Assembly (NCBI RefSeq): GCF_002574545.1
Contig: NZ_NUGT01000015.1
Location: forward strand, 1-64,000
Length of the DNA stretch: 64,000 nt
Origin: Bacillus sp. AFS055030
GTDB lineage: Bacteria > Bacillota > Bacilli > Bacillales > Bacillaceae_G
Reading direction: 5' to 3'
In this document: positions 1 to 7,882 of the stretch, piece by piece
Layout: each line of letters opens with the position of its first letter
How positions within the stretch are numbered: the first letter of the stretch is position 1
Position numbers and translations under genes: made by a program
Notes under the pieces: generated by a model
Told to the model about the DNA's origin: nothing
The model's database searches: none
What the model saw: only the letters and a program-made list of their open reading frames with translations

Positions 1-46
1 GTTATGAGGAAGTATCTTTCTATTTTTCGCTTGTTTACTTCCTCAT

Positions 47-77
47 GAACCTGTCATAAGTAGGTTCCTTTTTATTT
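47..77 (+). terminator. Rho-independent terminator of an upstream plus-strand unit
   Basis: A 6-bp stem GAACCT/AGGTTC with a 9-nt loop is followed by CTTTTTATTT on the plus strand. It would end a plus-strand transcript entering from outside the window. A second inverted repeat, GAGGAAGTA (6-14) with TACTTCCTC (36-44), lies just before it and may be an upstream hairpin. Confidence 0.6.
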
Positions 78-261
78 AACAGTCAGAAGTTAATTTTTTA
101 CCGATCGTTTTTATTTTTTCTCCAACCGTACATTTATTAATACAAAAAGATTGTGCGAATTTTTGGCTATGGTCTTTTCTAAACTGTTTGTAAACAAAAC
201 AACCATCGCAATAAGTCTTTATTAAAGTATCGATTTCGTCCAAGATTTCTTTACGTTCCAT
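76..261 (-). CDS. ypeQ: Small zinc-finger family protein (YpeQ-like)
   Basis: A 61-residue protein of unknown role. It has a Cys-rich pattern, YCDGCFVYK near residue 18 and FCINKCTVG near residue 39, i.e. two CxxC-type pairs that could bind one zinc ion. This matches the short Bacillus zinc-finger family I remember as YpeQ in both length and motif. An AGAGGTGA ribosome binding site sits just before the ATG. It lies 16 bp downstream of the RNase H-like ypeP on the same strand, the arrangement found in B. subtilis, so co-transcription is likely. Function is not known; a nucleic-acid link is only suggested by the neighbour. Confidence 0.8.
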   Translation of the reverse strand: MERKEILDEIDTLIKTYCDGCFVYKQFRKDHSQKFAQSFCINKCTVGEKIKTIGKKLTSDC

Positions 262-277
262 TATTCAATTCACCTCT

Positions 278-934
278 TCATGTAACTTCAATCGTACTGA
301 TTATCTTATTCCCTTTAAGTGCTTGTGTTGCTAAATTATGAGCTTCTTTATTATCATTACGTTTAATCAGTTCTAATTGTAAGGTTAATTTTAAGTTTTT
401 ACATTTTCTTTCGATTCGATTGATAAATCGTTCATGTTGTTCTTCATAGCAAGGCCAATCTCCATTTAACTGATTAATGACTACTTGTGAATCACCTTTT
501 ATAACGATTGTTTGTCCTGTAATATTCATTTCCTCTAATAGTAAGATTGCATTTTCAATTGCAGCAAATTCCGCTTCATTATTTGTTAATAACCCGTCTA
601 ATTTTTCATTAAACCTTTTTCGATAGTTTTTACCATTTTGATGAAAGTATAAGCATACACCGATTCCCGAACTAGCTGTTGATTGATCAAATCCACCGTC
701 AAAAAATATTGAAATATTATGAGGTTCTTCTTCAAGTTCTTTTAAATATTTTATTACTTGTTTTTTAGTCCACTCTGTTTCGAATTGATCGATAAAGATA
801 ATTTCTCTTGTTCTACCTGTACTCTCAAAATCTTCTGCTAAAAGTAGCGCTTCTTTTATTTCTAACCATTCAGTTTCAAGTGTAATTTGATACTTCTTTT
901 TGGTTTGATACTTCCAGCTGATCCTTAACTTCAT
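278..934 (-). CDS. ypeP: RNase H-like domain protein (YpeP)
   Basis: About 218 residues. The first ~70 residues form a separate N-terminal domain of unknown role and the rest is an RNase H fold: FFDGGFD (first Asp), LTNNEAEFAAI (Glu), VIKGDSQVV (second Asp) and a C-terminal RNDNKEAHNLATQAL. In most RNases H the last motif reads EAD.LA; here the Asp position is His, so full catalytic competence is uncertain. I place the start at the internal ATG (residue 4 of the longer frame) because AAAGGTG lies 6 nt upstream, while the upstream GTG overlaps that site. It is followed by ypeQ and divergent from another RNase H-like gene. It may process RNA in RNA:DNA hybrids or be a nucleic-acid binder. Confidence 0.85.
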   Translation of the reverse strand: MKLRISWKYQTKKKYQITLETEWLEIKEALLLAEDFESTGRTREIIFIDQFETEWTKKQVIKYLKELEEEPHNISIFFDGGFDQSTASSGIGVCLYFHQNGKNYRKRFNEKLDGLLTNNEAEFAAIENAILLLEEMNITGQTIVIKGDSQVVINQLNGDWPCYEEQHERFINRIERKCKNLKLTLQLELIKRNDNKEAHNLATQALKGNKIISTIEVT

Positions 935-1067
935 CTGACACACCTTTTCTATTGTTTAGTTTAAACGATCCTATCTTTAATATAAAATTACTCTATATTA
1001 TATTTTAAGTTTTCATTTTTTTGAATATATACTAAAATGATACATATATAAGTGTTGGAGGTTTACT

Positions 1068-1448
1068 ATGATTGAAGTTTATATTGATGGAGCTTCCAAA
1101 GGAAATCCCGGGCCTTCAGGTGCAGGTATTTTCATAAAAGGAATTAAAGAACCTGTTTTTTTAAGTATTCCATTAGATTCAATGTCTAATCATGAAGCAG
1201 AATTTCATGCATTGTTACTTGCATTAGATTATTGTGTCAAAAATAATTTATCAATTGTTTCATTTCGTACAGATTCGAAAATCGTTGAAGAAAGTATTGA
1301 TAAGAAATATTCAAAAAACGATATGTTTATTCCTTTATTAGAGAAATCACTTAAGTTAATTAATCAACTTGATCTTTTCTTTATTAAATGGATCCCATCA
1401 AGTGCAAATAAGGTTGCTGATGAACTTGCTCGAAAAGCCATAAAATAA
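1068..1448 (+). CDS. Ribonuclease H-like protein (RNase HI family, YpdQ-like)
   Basis: A compact 126-residue RNase H domain with all four expected acidic residues: Asp7 in YIDGASKGNPGPSGAG, Glu45 in NHEAEFHALLLAL, Asp69 in RTDSKIV and Asp118 in NKVADELARKA. By family it should cleave RNA in RNA:DNA hybrids in the cytoplasm. GGAGG precedes the ATG by a normal distance. It is divergent from ypeP, and the ~130-bp AT-rich space between them must hold both promoters. It resembles B. subtilis YpdQ in size and position. It lacks the basic protrusion of E. coli RnhA, as Bacillus short homologues do, so activity should be tested, not assumed. Confidence 0.85.
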   Translation: MIEVYIDGASKGNPGPSGAGIFIKGIKEPVFLSIPLDSMSNHEAEFHALLLALDYCVKNNLSIVSFRTDSKIVEESIDKKYSKNDMFIPLLEKSLKLINQLDLFFIKWIPSSANKVADELARKAIK

Positions 1449-1464
1449 AAAAGGAATGGACGAT

Positions 1465-2400
1465 ATGAAAAATAAATTAATCGCTTTTTCTTCTTTACTG
1501 ATTGTGTCCTTTATTTGGGGTTCTTCGCTTTTCATTGTTAAAGAAACACTAAAGTTTGTCCACCCATTTACATATAATGCATTACGATTTATTGTTGCAG
1601 CAATTGTATTATTTACAGTTCAAACTTTGTTAAATCAAAAAAATAATAAAAGATATCGCGGAAAACCTGGTTTTATTTTCCCTGGAATCGTCATAGGATT
1701 ATTTCTATTTCTAGGTTTTGTTTTTCAAACATTTGGTTTACGTTACACTTCTATCTCCAAATCTGGTTTTATTATCGGGATTAGTGTAGCAATTGTTCCT
1801 TTTCTTTTATTCTTTAAATATAAGAAAAAACCTACTTTACGGGAAAATTTATGTGCAATTATTGCATTTATCGGATTATTTTTATTAACCCTATCAACAA
1901 ATTCTAAATTTAATTCTGGTGATATTATTTCATTGTTCAGTGCGATTGCGTTTGCTCTTCATATTATTTATTCAACCATCTACTCACCTAATTATAATTC
2001 ACTACAACTGGCAACTGTACAAATAACTTTTGTAGCTTTAGCCTCTTGGACATTTGCTCTAATATTTGAAGATTGGCAAGTCATATTCAATCAAGCATTA
2101 TGGACAAATAAATTTTTTCTTTTTTCCATTCTATTTACTGCCATTTTTTGTACCGCTGCAGCTTTCTTTATCCAAATGTTTGCACAACGTACAATAAGTG
2201 CGACAGAAGTAGGGATCATTCTTGCTACTGAGCCAGTTTTTGCAGCGATTACTGGATATTACTATGGTGGAGAAAGATTACAAGAAATTGGTTTATTCGG
2301 TTGCAGTTTGATTTTAATTTCGACCATTGTCACTCAAATAAGAAAGAACAAAAGTAAAAAGAAATTATATAAAGAAGAAAAAACCATTCACAAAATGTGA
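1465..2400 (+). CDS. EamA/DMT-family membrane transporter
   Basis: About 311 residues with ten predicted hydrophobic segments in two EamA repeats. The first starts at LLIVSFIWGSSLFIVKETL and contains the usual N-terminal WG; the second carries TEVGIILATEPVFAAITGYYYGGE near the C-terminus, the hallmark of the drug/metabolite exporter superfamily. It ends in a Lys-rich cytosolic tail. The substrate cannot be told. The start is taken at ATG 1465 because AAGGA lies 9 nt upstream; the earlier ATG at 1456 has no site. It begins 16 bp after the RNase H-like gene and is probably co-transcribed. A strong terminator overlaps its stop codon. Confidence 0.85.
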   Translation: MKNKLIAFSSLLIVSFIWGSSLFIVKETLKFVHPFTYNALRFIVAAIVLFTVQTLLNQKNNKRYRGKPGFIFPGIVIGLFLFLGFVFQTFGLRYTSISKSGFIIGISVAIVPFLLFFKYKKKPTLRENLCAIIAFIGLFLLTLSTNSKFNSGDIISLFSAIAFALHIIYSTIYSPNYNSLQLATVQITFVALASWTFALIFEDWQVIFNQALWTNKFFLFSILFTAIFCTAAAFFIQMFAQRTISATEVGIILATEPVFAAITGYYYGGERLQEIGLFGCSLILISTIVTQIRKNKSKKKLYKEEKTIHKM

Positions 2401-2412
2401 ATGGTTTTTTTT
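2379..2412. terminator. Bidirectional Rho-independent terminator
   Basis: A 10-bp perfect stem AACCATTCAC/GTGAATGGTT is flanked by A-runs on one side and eight T on the other. It ends the EamA transcript on the plus strand and can equally end the 6S-like RNA transcript coming from the minus strand. Confidence 0.85.
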
Positions 2413-2598
2413 CCCGCAAATGCCGTTATTCCTTTTATGCCTAAAGTAAACCGAACTCCAAAGTGGATGTCCTCACAAGTAACGTTCATCCTCCTATAAA
2501 TAGGCACGATGTTGTTACTTAAATATCGGTCTTCCTATAAAAAATCATTGGTTTAAGGCATAAACTGACAACGCACACAGCAGGTTTTGTTAATTTGT
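2380..2598 (-). ncRNA. Candidate 6S RNA (6S-like rod-shaped RNA)
   Basis: No ORF fits here, but the minus strand folds into a long rod of about 170 nt. Pairing from outside in: GCAGG region (2580-2584) with 2413-2417; AGGCATAAA (2556-2564) with TTTATGCCT (2434-2442); then a large internal bubble; then AAGTAAC/GTTACTT (2477-2483 with 2514-2520) capped by the small hairpin at 2493-2504. The 3' side of the bubble holds its own small hairpin (2463-2476), a 6S hallmark. On the 5' side, just before the inner stem, it reads CCGATATTT (2521-2529). The same nine bases occur, from memory, at the pRNA start region of E. coli 6S RNA. It has its own promoter and terminator. 6S RNA sequesters sigma-A RNA polymerase. 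Identity is inferred from architecture; another structured sRNA is possible. Confidence 0.55.
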
Positions 2599-2604
2599 AT
2601 TCTC

Positions 2605-2633
2605 ATTCTATACCAATTAAAACTATTTTGCAA
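2605..2633 (-). promoter_or_regulatory. Sigma-A promoter of the 6S-like RNA
   Basis: On the minus strand TTGCAA (2628-2633), a 17-bp spacer and TAGAAT (2605-2610) form a near-consensus sigma-A promoter. The predicted start is near 2598. It lies just downstream of the sulfurtransferase stop codon and points into the structured RNA. Confidence 0.65.
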
Positions 2634-2637
2634 CTCA

Positions 2638-3471
2638 TTAATTTTTCTTATTCACAACATTTTCTTCATAAGATATCCAGTCACTAAAACTTCCTGGATA
2701 GAGTTTTACATTCGTATATCCAGCTTCAACTAACCCTAAATAATTAACACAACCCGTGACACCAGAACCACAATAAACAACAGTTTCAATGTCTTTTTTA
2801 AATGGTTTAAAGAGTGTTTGTAATTCTTCTTTTGTTTTAAACTCTCCAGTTTCGTTTAAAACATCTTTCCAAAATGAATTTTTCGCTCCAGGTATATGGC
2901 CAGCAATTCGATCAATTGGTTCAAATTCACCAATATATCGAATAGATTCTCTAGAATCAATTAAATTGAAATCCTCATTTTTACTTTTCTCTTTAACTTC
3001 ATCCATCGAACTAACCATATCGTCTTGGAGTTTAATTTCGAATTTTTTCGGTATCACTTCTTCAATTCCAGTAGTTACTTCAAAACCGTTCTCCAACCAT
3101 TTTTTATAACCACCATTTAGAACAAATGTATACTGATGCCCTACTAAATTACATAAAAACCAGCATCTTGCGGCATTATCATTTGTACCATCGTCATAAC
3201 AAATTACAATCGTATCATGATCGATTCCTAGTCTTCCTAAAAGATTTCCAAAATCATTTAAATTAGGAAACGGATGTCTGCCACCATGCTTTTGTACAGG
3301 ACTAGATAAGTCTTTATTTAAATCAACAAAACGAGAAAGCGGAATATGATTTTTCTGAAACTCACTTAAACCATAGTCAGGATTTGACAATTGAAATCGA
3401 CAATCTAAAAATACAACATTTTTATTCAAGCGTAATTTATTTGCAATGTTTACATCCATAATATTTTTCAA
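2638..3471 (-). CDS. Two-domain sulfurtransferase (thiosulfate/3-mercaptopyruvate type)
   Basis: A 277-residue protein with two rhodanese domains. The N-terminal, inactive domain holds FLDCRFQL and HIPLSRFVDLNKDLS; the C-terminal domain holds GHIPGAKN and the active-site loop VVYCGSGVTGC, whose Cys carries the persulfide. CGSGVT loops are usual in mercaptopyruvate/thiosulfate sulfurtransferases. It transfers sulfur to cyanide or thiols in the cytosol; the physiological acceptor is unknown. The start is a TTG with AAGGTGG about 10 nt upstream; an ATG four codons in is the alternative but lies too far from that site. It follows dynA at 21 bp on the same strand and may be co-transcribed. Confidence 0.9.
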   Translation of the reverse strand: MKNIMDVNIANKLRLNKNVVFLDCRFQLSNPDYGLSEFQKNHIPLSRFVDLNKDLSSPVQKHGGRHPFPNLNDFGNLLGRLGIDHDTIVICYDDGTNDNAARCWFLCNLVGHQYTFVLNGGYKKWLENGFEVTTGIEEVIPKKFEIKLQDDMVSSMDEVKEKSKNEDFNLIDSRESIRYIGEFEPIDRIAGHIPGAKNSFWKDVLNETGEFKTKEELQTLFKPFKKDIETVVYCGSGVTGCVNYLGLVEAGYTNVKLYPGSFSDWISYEENVVNKKN

Positions 3472-3492
3472 TTTTAATTGTCCACCTTCATA

Positions 3493-6400
3493 TTAAATTA
3501 ATTTTTTGAATAAGTTTAATACGTTTTCATCTACTACTACTTCATTTAAGTTTTCAGTTGCTTTAATTGTTTGCCTAACATCATTTTCGATTTGATTTGA
3601 GCAGTTTTGCAATATAGAATTTAATGCATCAACATATTGAGTGTGATAATGCTCAGCAAACAAGCTATTCATATTTGCTAAATACTCTTTTAATGGTGTT
3701 CTCAATTCAATAATGCATTCATCAATCATCGTTTCTTTCATGTTATCAACAAAAAAGCTTTTAGGATTTTTAAAGTAATTCTTTAAACTTTCAAATCGGT
3801 CTACATTAATAAATTGATCAGGATTTTTTATCGAAACAGGTAAGATTTCTTTCATTTCGCTTTTTTGAACGATAAATTCAGATTGAATCGAATGTATTTC
3901 CTCAATTACTCGATCTTGCGACATTGAAATTTCATTCGTTAAAAACTTCTCTAATCTAAATCCAGTTACTCTTAATTCCTTTAAAATCTCTTCTAATACT
4001 TCATAAATAAATTCACGAATTTTAGTCACAAATAATTGTTTACTATTTTTCGTTGTACTATTGAAAATACTCGGATTAAAGAAATAAGGGAAAAGATCAC
4101 GCATCCTTAACTCGATACGCTTTTCGATAAAGAAAATCAATTGCTCGTTTTCTTTCAAAAATGCTCTTGGTAATTCAGTAGGTTCTGCATTATTAATCGT
4201 TTCTTTAACTTTTTTCTGAATTTGCTCAAGTTCTTTGAAGAATTGACCTTTTTCACGTTTTATTCTTTCGAAACGATTTATCGTATCGCGCAAGATTTTT
4301 TCAATTGTTAATAGGTCATTAATAAAAGTTTTAAAGACTTCGTTCGCAATTTCAAATTGGAAGAAGTTTTGGATTTTCGTATTTAATTTCTTATAATTAT
4401 TTTGGATTTCTAAATTTAAATCTGAATCGCCGTATCCTTTCATTTGAAGCATACTTGAAATAGCAAACACAGATGGGAAACGGACTCCTAGTTTCGTTAA
4501 TTGGTTTACAAAGAAATTTTGCACGATTTCAATTTCGTTTCGATCCTTTGCTAAATCCGAAGCATTTAAGACAAAGTAAACTTTATCACTATCAAAACTC
4601 TCTCTCATTCGTCCGATTTGCATTAAGAAAGACTCATCTTGACGTGTAAAAGCATGTTGATAATGTGCAACATACAAAATTAAATCAGCTTTTTTCAAAT
4701 AGTCGAATGCGAGTTCAGTATGTCTTGAATGAATACTATTTCCTCCTGGTGTATCCACTAATACAATACCACTTAACGTGATATCACAATCAAAATAAAC
4801 AGTACTTTCTTTTACAAAACATGCTCTATTTTCTTCACTTATCACACTTACATACTCACTTAAGTCATATCGCTTAGTCGTACCTAGTAAACTTCTCATT
4901 TCTTCATAATTTTGACATACGCTTTCTGCATAGACGAACGCATCAGTAGGGATTTTATCCTTTTGTTTCTTAATTAAAGATTGAAGTGTACTAAACCACT
5001 CTTTTTCATTAGCTTCCACACCCCATTTTTTGAAGAAATCAAGAAACTCTTCTTTTAAAGATTCCTCTGATTTATAACTCACATCAGCTTTTTTATTACC
5101 AGATTCAACTGTTGATCGTTTAATTTTACAAATTGCCGCTGTAGTTGGGTGTGGAGAAACAGGTAGTACACGATCGCCAAGTAAAGTATTTATATACGAT
5201 GTTTTTCCTGAACTAAACGCTCCGAATAATGCAATTGTATATTCGTTTGATTTTATTTGTTCTCTTTTTTCTTTTAAAATACCGATTTTACTCTGAATAA
5301 ATTTATTTGAAGTTAGTTCATCTAATAGTAAATCAGCCACTTCATATTTAGCTTGAATTTCTTCGTTTGAATATTTTTTGGTATTCGTTTCTTCAATTTC
5401 GGTAATAATTTCTTCTTTTAGTTCTGGTGCTTGAACTGTTAAAATATTATGATTCATTAAATCACTTACAGATATTAAGGTAGGTTTAATTTCTGGTAGA
5501 TCTTGATTAAATGCTTGATCATTATTTAAAATCGCCTTTATTTCTGTCACCATATGTGAAATTTTTTGATTATTAAACTCTAATTCATCAAATCCTTCTA
5601 TTTTTGATTGTAAGGCATTTATTTTATTTTTAAGCTTTAAAATAGTTGATTCATTTTGTACCTTAAGTTCCTTTGAAAGTGTATGAATAAACTCGGAAAT
5701 ACTTTTTCGATATACCGCCTTAATCCCTTCACTGACTTCCTTTGTGTACTGTAATAAATAGTTTCCACCTGTATCAATTAAATGGGATGGTTTTGGACAA
5801 ATAATCTCTTCACTCAAATTAGGCTCTAAAAGTTGATCAAAGTCACTGCTATCAATTTTATTATTTTCAATTTGTTTTACAGTTCGAATTGCCGCTTCTT
5901 TTACAAAATACTCAATTTGTTTATTAGTTAATTCTTGTACTTTGTGAATAAATTGACTTTTCGATTCATGTACAGCATTTTCAAGTTTTTTTCTTGATTG
6001 AAATAATCCTTTATTTTGCAAAGCTTTTTCTGCTTCTAAATAGTTTGATGCTAATTCTCTCATCTCAAATGGTGTAATGTTAGAATTCGATAGTACTTGT
6101 TGTGTAGATTGCAAACAATTTTCCTCAAATGAAGAAACTGAGTTTTCAATCGCTTCAATTTCAAGATTTAAATCATTATATTCTTTTCGAATCTGATCAG
6201 CATTTTGATCGAGATCAATGTAATCGTTCTCAAGTTGTTGTATTTGTTCGTTCATTATTGTCAAAAAGCTTGCATAATCATTTTCGATTTGCACTACATC
6301 TTGATGAATGTATAAATCATTTAAATAATTAATAAATTGGTTATATTCGTTGTTATCAACAGATTTTTCTCTTGTAGAAATATAAAAAACTTGTAAATTA

Positions 6401-7089
6401 CCTAATCCTTGTTTTTTTAAGTTTCCAATTACTCCATGTTTAAACTCATCGAACGTCAATTCTGTTTCATCGTGTTTATCAATACATGTAATGACTAAAC
6501 AAACTTTATTATTTTTCTCAACTAAATTATGAATAAAATCGATATTTGTTTTTGAATGAACATGTTGATAATCCATTAAATAAAAAATACTATCCGCTAG
6601 ATGAATGACTGAATTGGTCGCCTCTAAATGGTCCATATCTGTTGAATCAATTCCTGGTGTATCAATTAAAACAGATCCAGTTGGAATTTTAAATTGTTCT
6701 TGTGCCCACTCGAGCTCAATAATTGAACCACTATCAGATGCTAACTGTTTAAGTTCATCTACTTGAATATCCTCTTGAATCTGATACATTTCACCATCTT
6801 TAAGCGTAATTAACATTTTACTTTCGCCATTTTTTAACTTTACTACGTTTGCACTTGTAGGAATTGGGCTTGTAGGTAGTTTTTCTACTTGTAAAAGATC
6901 ATTTAGTAAAGAGGACTTACCTGCAGAAAAATGCCCACAAAATACGTAATAACTTTCTTTATTTTGTATTTTGTATGCTAATTTTTTTAATTGAAATAAT
7001 TCCTTCGAATTTCCTTGTTCAGAAAGTAAATTGATTCCTGAAGAAACCTTACTCAGTAATTCCCCTCTGTTAATCTTAGTGTTTTGCAA
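3493..7089 (-). CDS. dynA: Tandem dynamin-like GTPase DynA (YpbR)
   Basis: At 1198 residues it matches the length of B. subtilis DynA and, like it, is an internal fusion of two bacterial dynamins. Head 1 has P-loop GHFSAGKS (residues 52-59) and DTPGIDST; head 2 has FGAFSSGKT near residue 625 and VDTPGGNSIHS. Each is followed by long Glu/Lys/Ile-rich helical stretches that should form the stalk and membrane-binding paddle. Known DynA tethers and fuses membranes in trans, helps repair pores and supports tolerance to phage and membrane-active antibiotics. It has no transmembrane segment and works at the inner face of the cell membrane. It begins just before an intergenic space after a small Fur-box unit and is followed by the sulfurtransferase gene. 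Confidence 0.95.
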   Translation of the reverse strand: MQNTKINRGELLSKVSSGINLLSEQGNSKELFQLKKLAYKIQNKESYYVFCGHFSAGKSSLLNDLLQVEKLPTSPIPTSANVVKLKNGESKMLITLKDGEMYQIQEDIQVDELKQLASDSGSIIELEWAQEQFKIPTGSVLIDTPGIDSTDMDHLEATNSVIHLADSIFYLMDYQHVHSKTNIDFIHNLVEKNNKVCLVITCIDKHDETELTFDEFKHGVIGNLKKQGLGNLQVFYISTREKSVDNNEYNQFINYLNDLYIHQDVVQIENDYASFLTIMNEQIQQLENDYIDLDQNADQIRKEYNDLNLEIEAIENSVSSFEENCLQSTQQVLSNSNITPFEMRELASNYLEAEKALQNKGLFQSRKKLENAVHESKSQFIHKVQELTNKQIEYFVKEAAIRTVKQIENNKIDSSDFDQLLEPNLSEEIICPKPSHLIDTGGNYLLQYTKEVSEGIKAVYRKSISEFIHTLSKELKVQNESTILKLKNKINALQSKIEGFDELEFNNQKISHMVTEIKAILNNDQAFNQDLPEIKPTLISVSDLMNHNILTVQAPELKEEIITEIEETNTKKYSNEEIQAKYEVADLLLDELTSNKFIQSKIGILKEKREQIKSNEYTIALFGAFSSGKTSYINTLLGDRVLPVSPHPTTAAICKIKRSTVESGNKKADVSYKSEESLKEEFLDFFKKWGVEANEKEWFSTLQSLIKKQKDKIPTDAFVYAESVCQNYEEMRSLLGTTKRYDLSEYVSVISEENRACFVKESTVYFDCDITLSGIVLVDTPGGNSIHSRHTELAFDYLKKADLILYVAHYQHAFTRQDESFLMQIGRMRESFDSDKVYFVLNASDLAKDRNEIEIVQNFFVNQLTKLGVRFPSVFAISSMLQMKGYGDSDLNLEIQNNYKKLNTKIQNFFQFEIANEVFKTFINDLLTIEKILRDTINRFERIKREKGQFFKELEQIQKKVKETINNAEPTELPRAFLKENEQLIFFIEKRIELRMRDLFPYFFNPSIFNSTTKNSKQLFVTKIREFIYEVLEEILKELRVTGFRLEKFLTNEISMSQDRVIEEIHSIQSEFIVQKSEMKEILPVSIKNPDQFINVDRFESLKNYFKNPKSFFVDNMKETMIDECIIELRTPLKEYLANMNSLFAEHYHTQYVDALNSILQNCSNQIENDVRQTIKATENLNEVVVDENVLNLFKKLI

Positions 7090-7194
7090 CGTGATTTCCC
7101 CATTTCATTTCATACTAAAAATCATTTCCCTAGCATTATTTTATCCCCATATATATTAATTTGGAAGAAGAATGTATAGGCATATGCATATAAA

Positions 7195-7226
7195 ATAAAA
7201 AAAACTAGGTAACATCACCTAGTTTT
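7195..7226 (-). terminator. Terminator of the small Fur-box unit
   Basis: A perfect stem AAAACTAGGT/ACCTAGTTTT with a 6-nt loop is followed on the minus strand by a run of T. The stop codon of the small ORF lies inside the stem, so the unit ends tightly here. Confidence 0.75.
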
Positions 7227-7308
7227 GAACTTGTTTAAGTACATATTTAGTTAATAAAAAGTATAAAAGAATTGTTGCTGACACAAATCCAAGAACCATT
7301 TGACGCAC
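7219..7308 (-). CDS. Candidate small membrane protein (26-29 residues), Fur-box controlled
   Basis: A very short frame that I do not recognise. From GTG (7308) it gives 29 residues, from the ATG at 7299 26 residues. The core LGFVSATILLYFLL is one transmembrane helix and the tail TKYVLKQVQN is basic. GAAAGG lies 2 nt before the GTG and 11 nt before the ATG, so the start is not settled. What makes it credible is the context: a near-perfect sigma-A promoter, a Fur-box match just downstream of the predicted start, and a strong terminator overlapping the stop. Size and basic charge recall the Fur-regulated small proteins FbpA-C of B. subtilis, but similarity in sequence is not claimed. Confidence 0.5.
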   Translation of the reverse strand: MRQMVLGFVSATILLYFLLTKYVLKQVQN

Positions 7309-7321
7309 AACCTTTCGAAGT

Positions 7322-7336
7322 TGATAATGATTTTCA
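7322..7336. promoter_or_regulatory. Fur-box-like operator
   Basis: TGATAATGATTTTCA matches the Bacillus 7-1-7 Fur consensus TGATAATnATTATCA at all but one position. It sits just downstream of the predicted transcription start of the small membrane ORF, where bound repressor would block initiation. PerR and Zur boxes are related, so the regulator is inferred. Confidence 0.6.
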
Positions 7337-7346
7337 TTCTACATTA

Positions 7347-7375
7347 ATCATAATCAGTTATTTTCCATTTGTCAA
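7347..7375 (-). promoter_or_regulatory. Sigma-A promoter of the small membrane ORF
   Basis: On the minus strand TTGACA (7370-7375) is perfect consensus, the spacer is 17 bp and the -10 is TATGAT (7347-7352). It begins four bases after the ypbQ stop codon. Confidence 0.75.
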
Positions 7376-7378
7376 TAA

Positions 7379-7882
7379 CTATTCGATTGAATGTAAAAGC
7401 GCTTTATTTTCTTCTCGGATTCGTACTTTTAATAAAAATAAATTACAAATAGAAAAAATTACTGCTGTTATATATGCATGAAACATAATTGGTATGACTA
7501 ATAATTCAATCGTAACGATTATGTAATTTGGATGCTTGACATATTTATAAAGCCCACGTTTTACTAATTTTTCATTAGGTAAAATAATGATTTTTGTATT
7601 CCATCTTTCCCCTAGCGTTGAAATAACCCATACCCTTGCTAATTGTAAAATGATCAGTACGATTAGCAGAAAATGTAAAAATCCAACTTCTATATATTGA
7701 ATGAAATAATTCTCAATTAGTATTGATATAAAAAACAGGCTATGTAAGATGATAAAAAATTTATAATGCTCTTGTCCAAATTCAAGCGCACCCCGCATTT
7801 TTAATTTTTTTTCATTATTCTTTGCTATACATAGCTCAATCACCCTTTGTATGATGATGAATAAAAAAATAATCTTTAACAT
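7379..7882 (-). CDS. ypbQ: Isoprenylcysteine carboxyl methyltransferase-family protein (YpbQ)
   Basis: About 167 residues, an integral membrane protein with several helices and the C-terminal ICMT-type signature WNTKIIILPNEKLVKRGLYKYVKHPNYI split over the methyl-donor binding region (key residues Arg, Gly, Tyr, HPNY). In B. subtilis the partner BcsA makes alkylpyrones and YpbQ O-methylates them, so the same job is likely here. The ATG at 7882 overlaps the bcsA stop as TAATG, which implies translational coupling; two in-frame ATGs slightly upstream lie inside bcsA and are less likely. A separate promoter for a small ORF starts immediately after its stop. Confidence 0.9.
   Translation of the reverse strand: MLKIIFLFIIIQRVIELCIAKNNEKKLKMRGALEFGQEHYKFFIILHSLFFISILIENYFIQYIEVGFLHFLLIVLIILQLARVWVISTLGERWNTKIIILPNEKLVKRGLYKYVKHPNYIIVTIELLVIPIMFHAYITAVIFSICNLFLLKVRIREENKALLHSIE

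Noticed and set aside
2435-2584. Bacillaceae-1 RNA motif (RUCCU loops) as an identity for the 2.4-kb RNA
   Set aside because: GTCCT and ATCCT occur on the plus strand, but the second is in a stem, not a terminal loop, and promoter and terminator favour the minus strand.
7272-7481. 69-codon plus-strand frame
   Set aside because: It runs antisense through ypbQ and the Fur-box unit, with no ribosome binding site.
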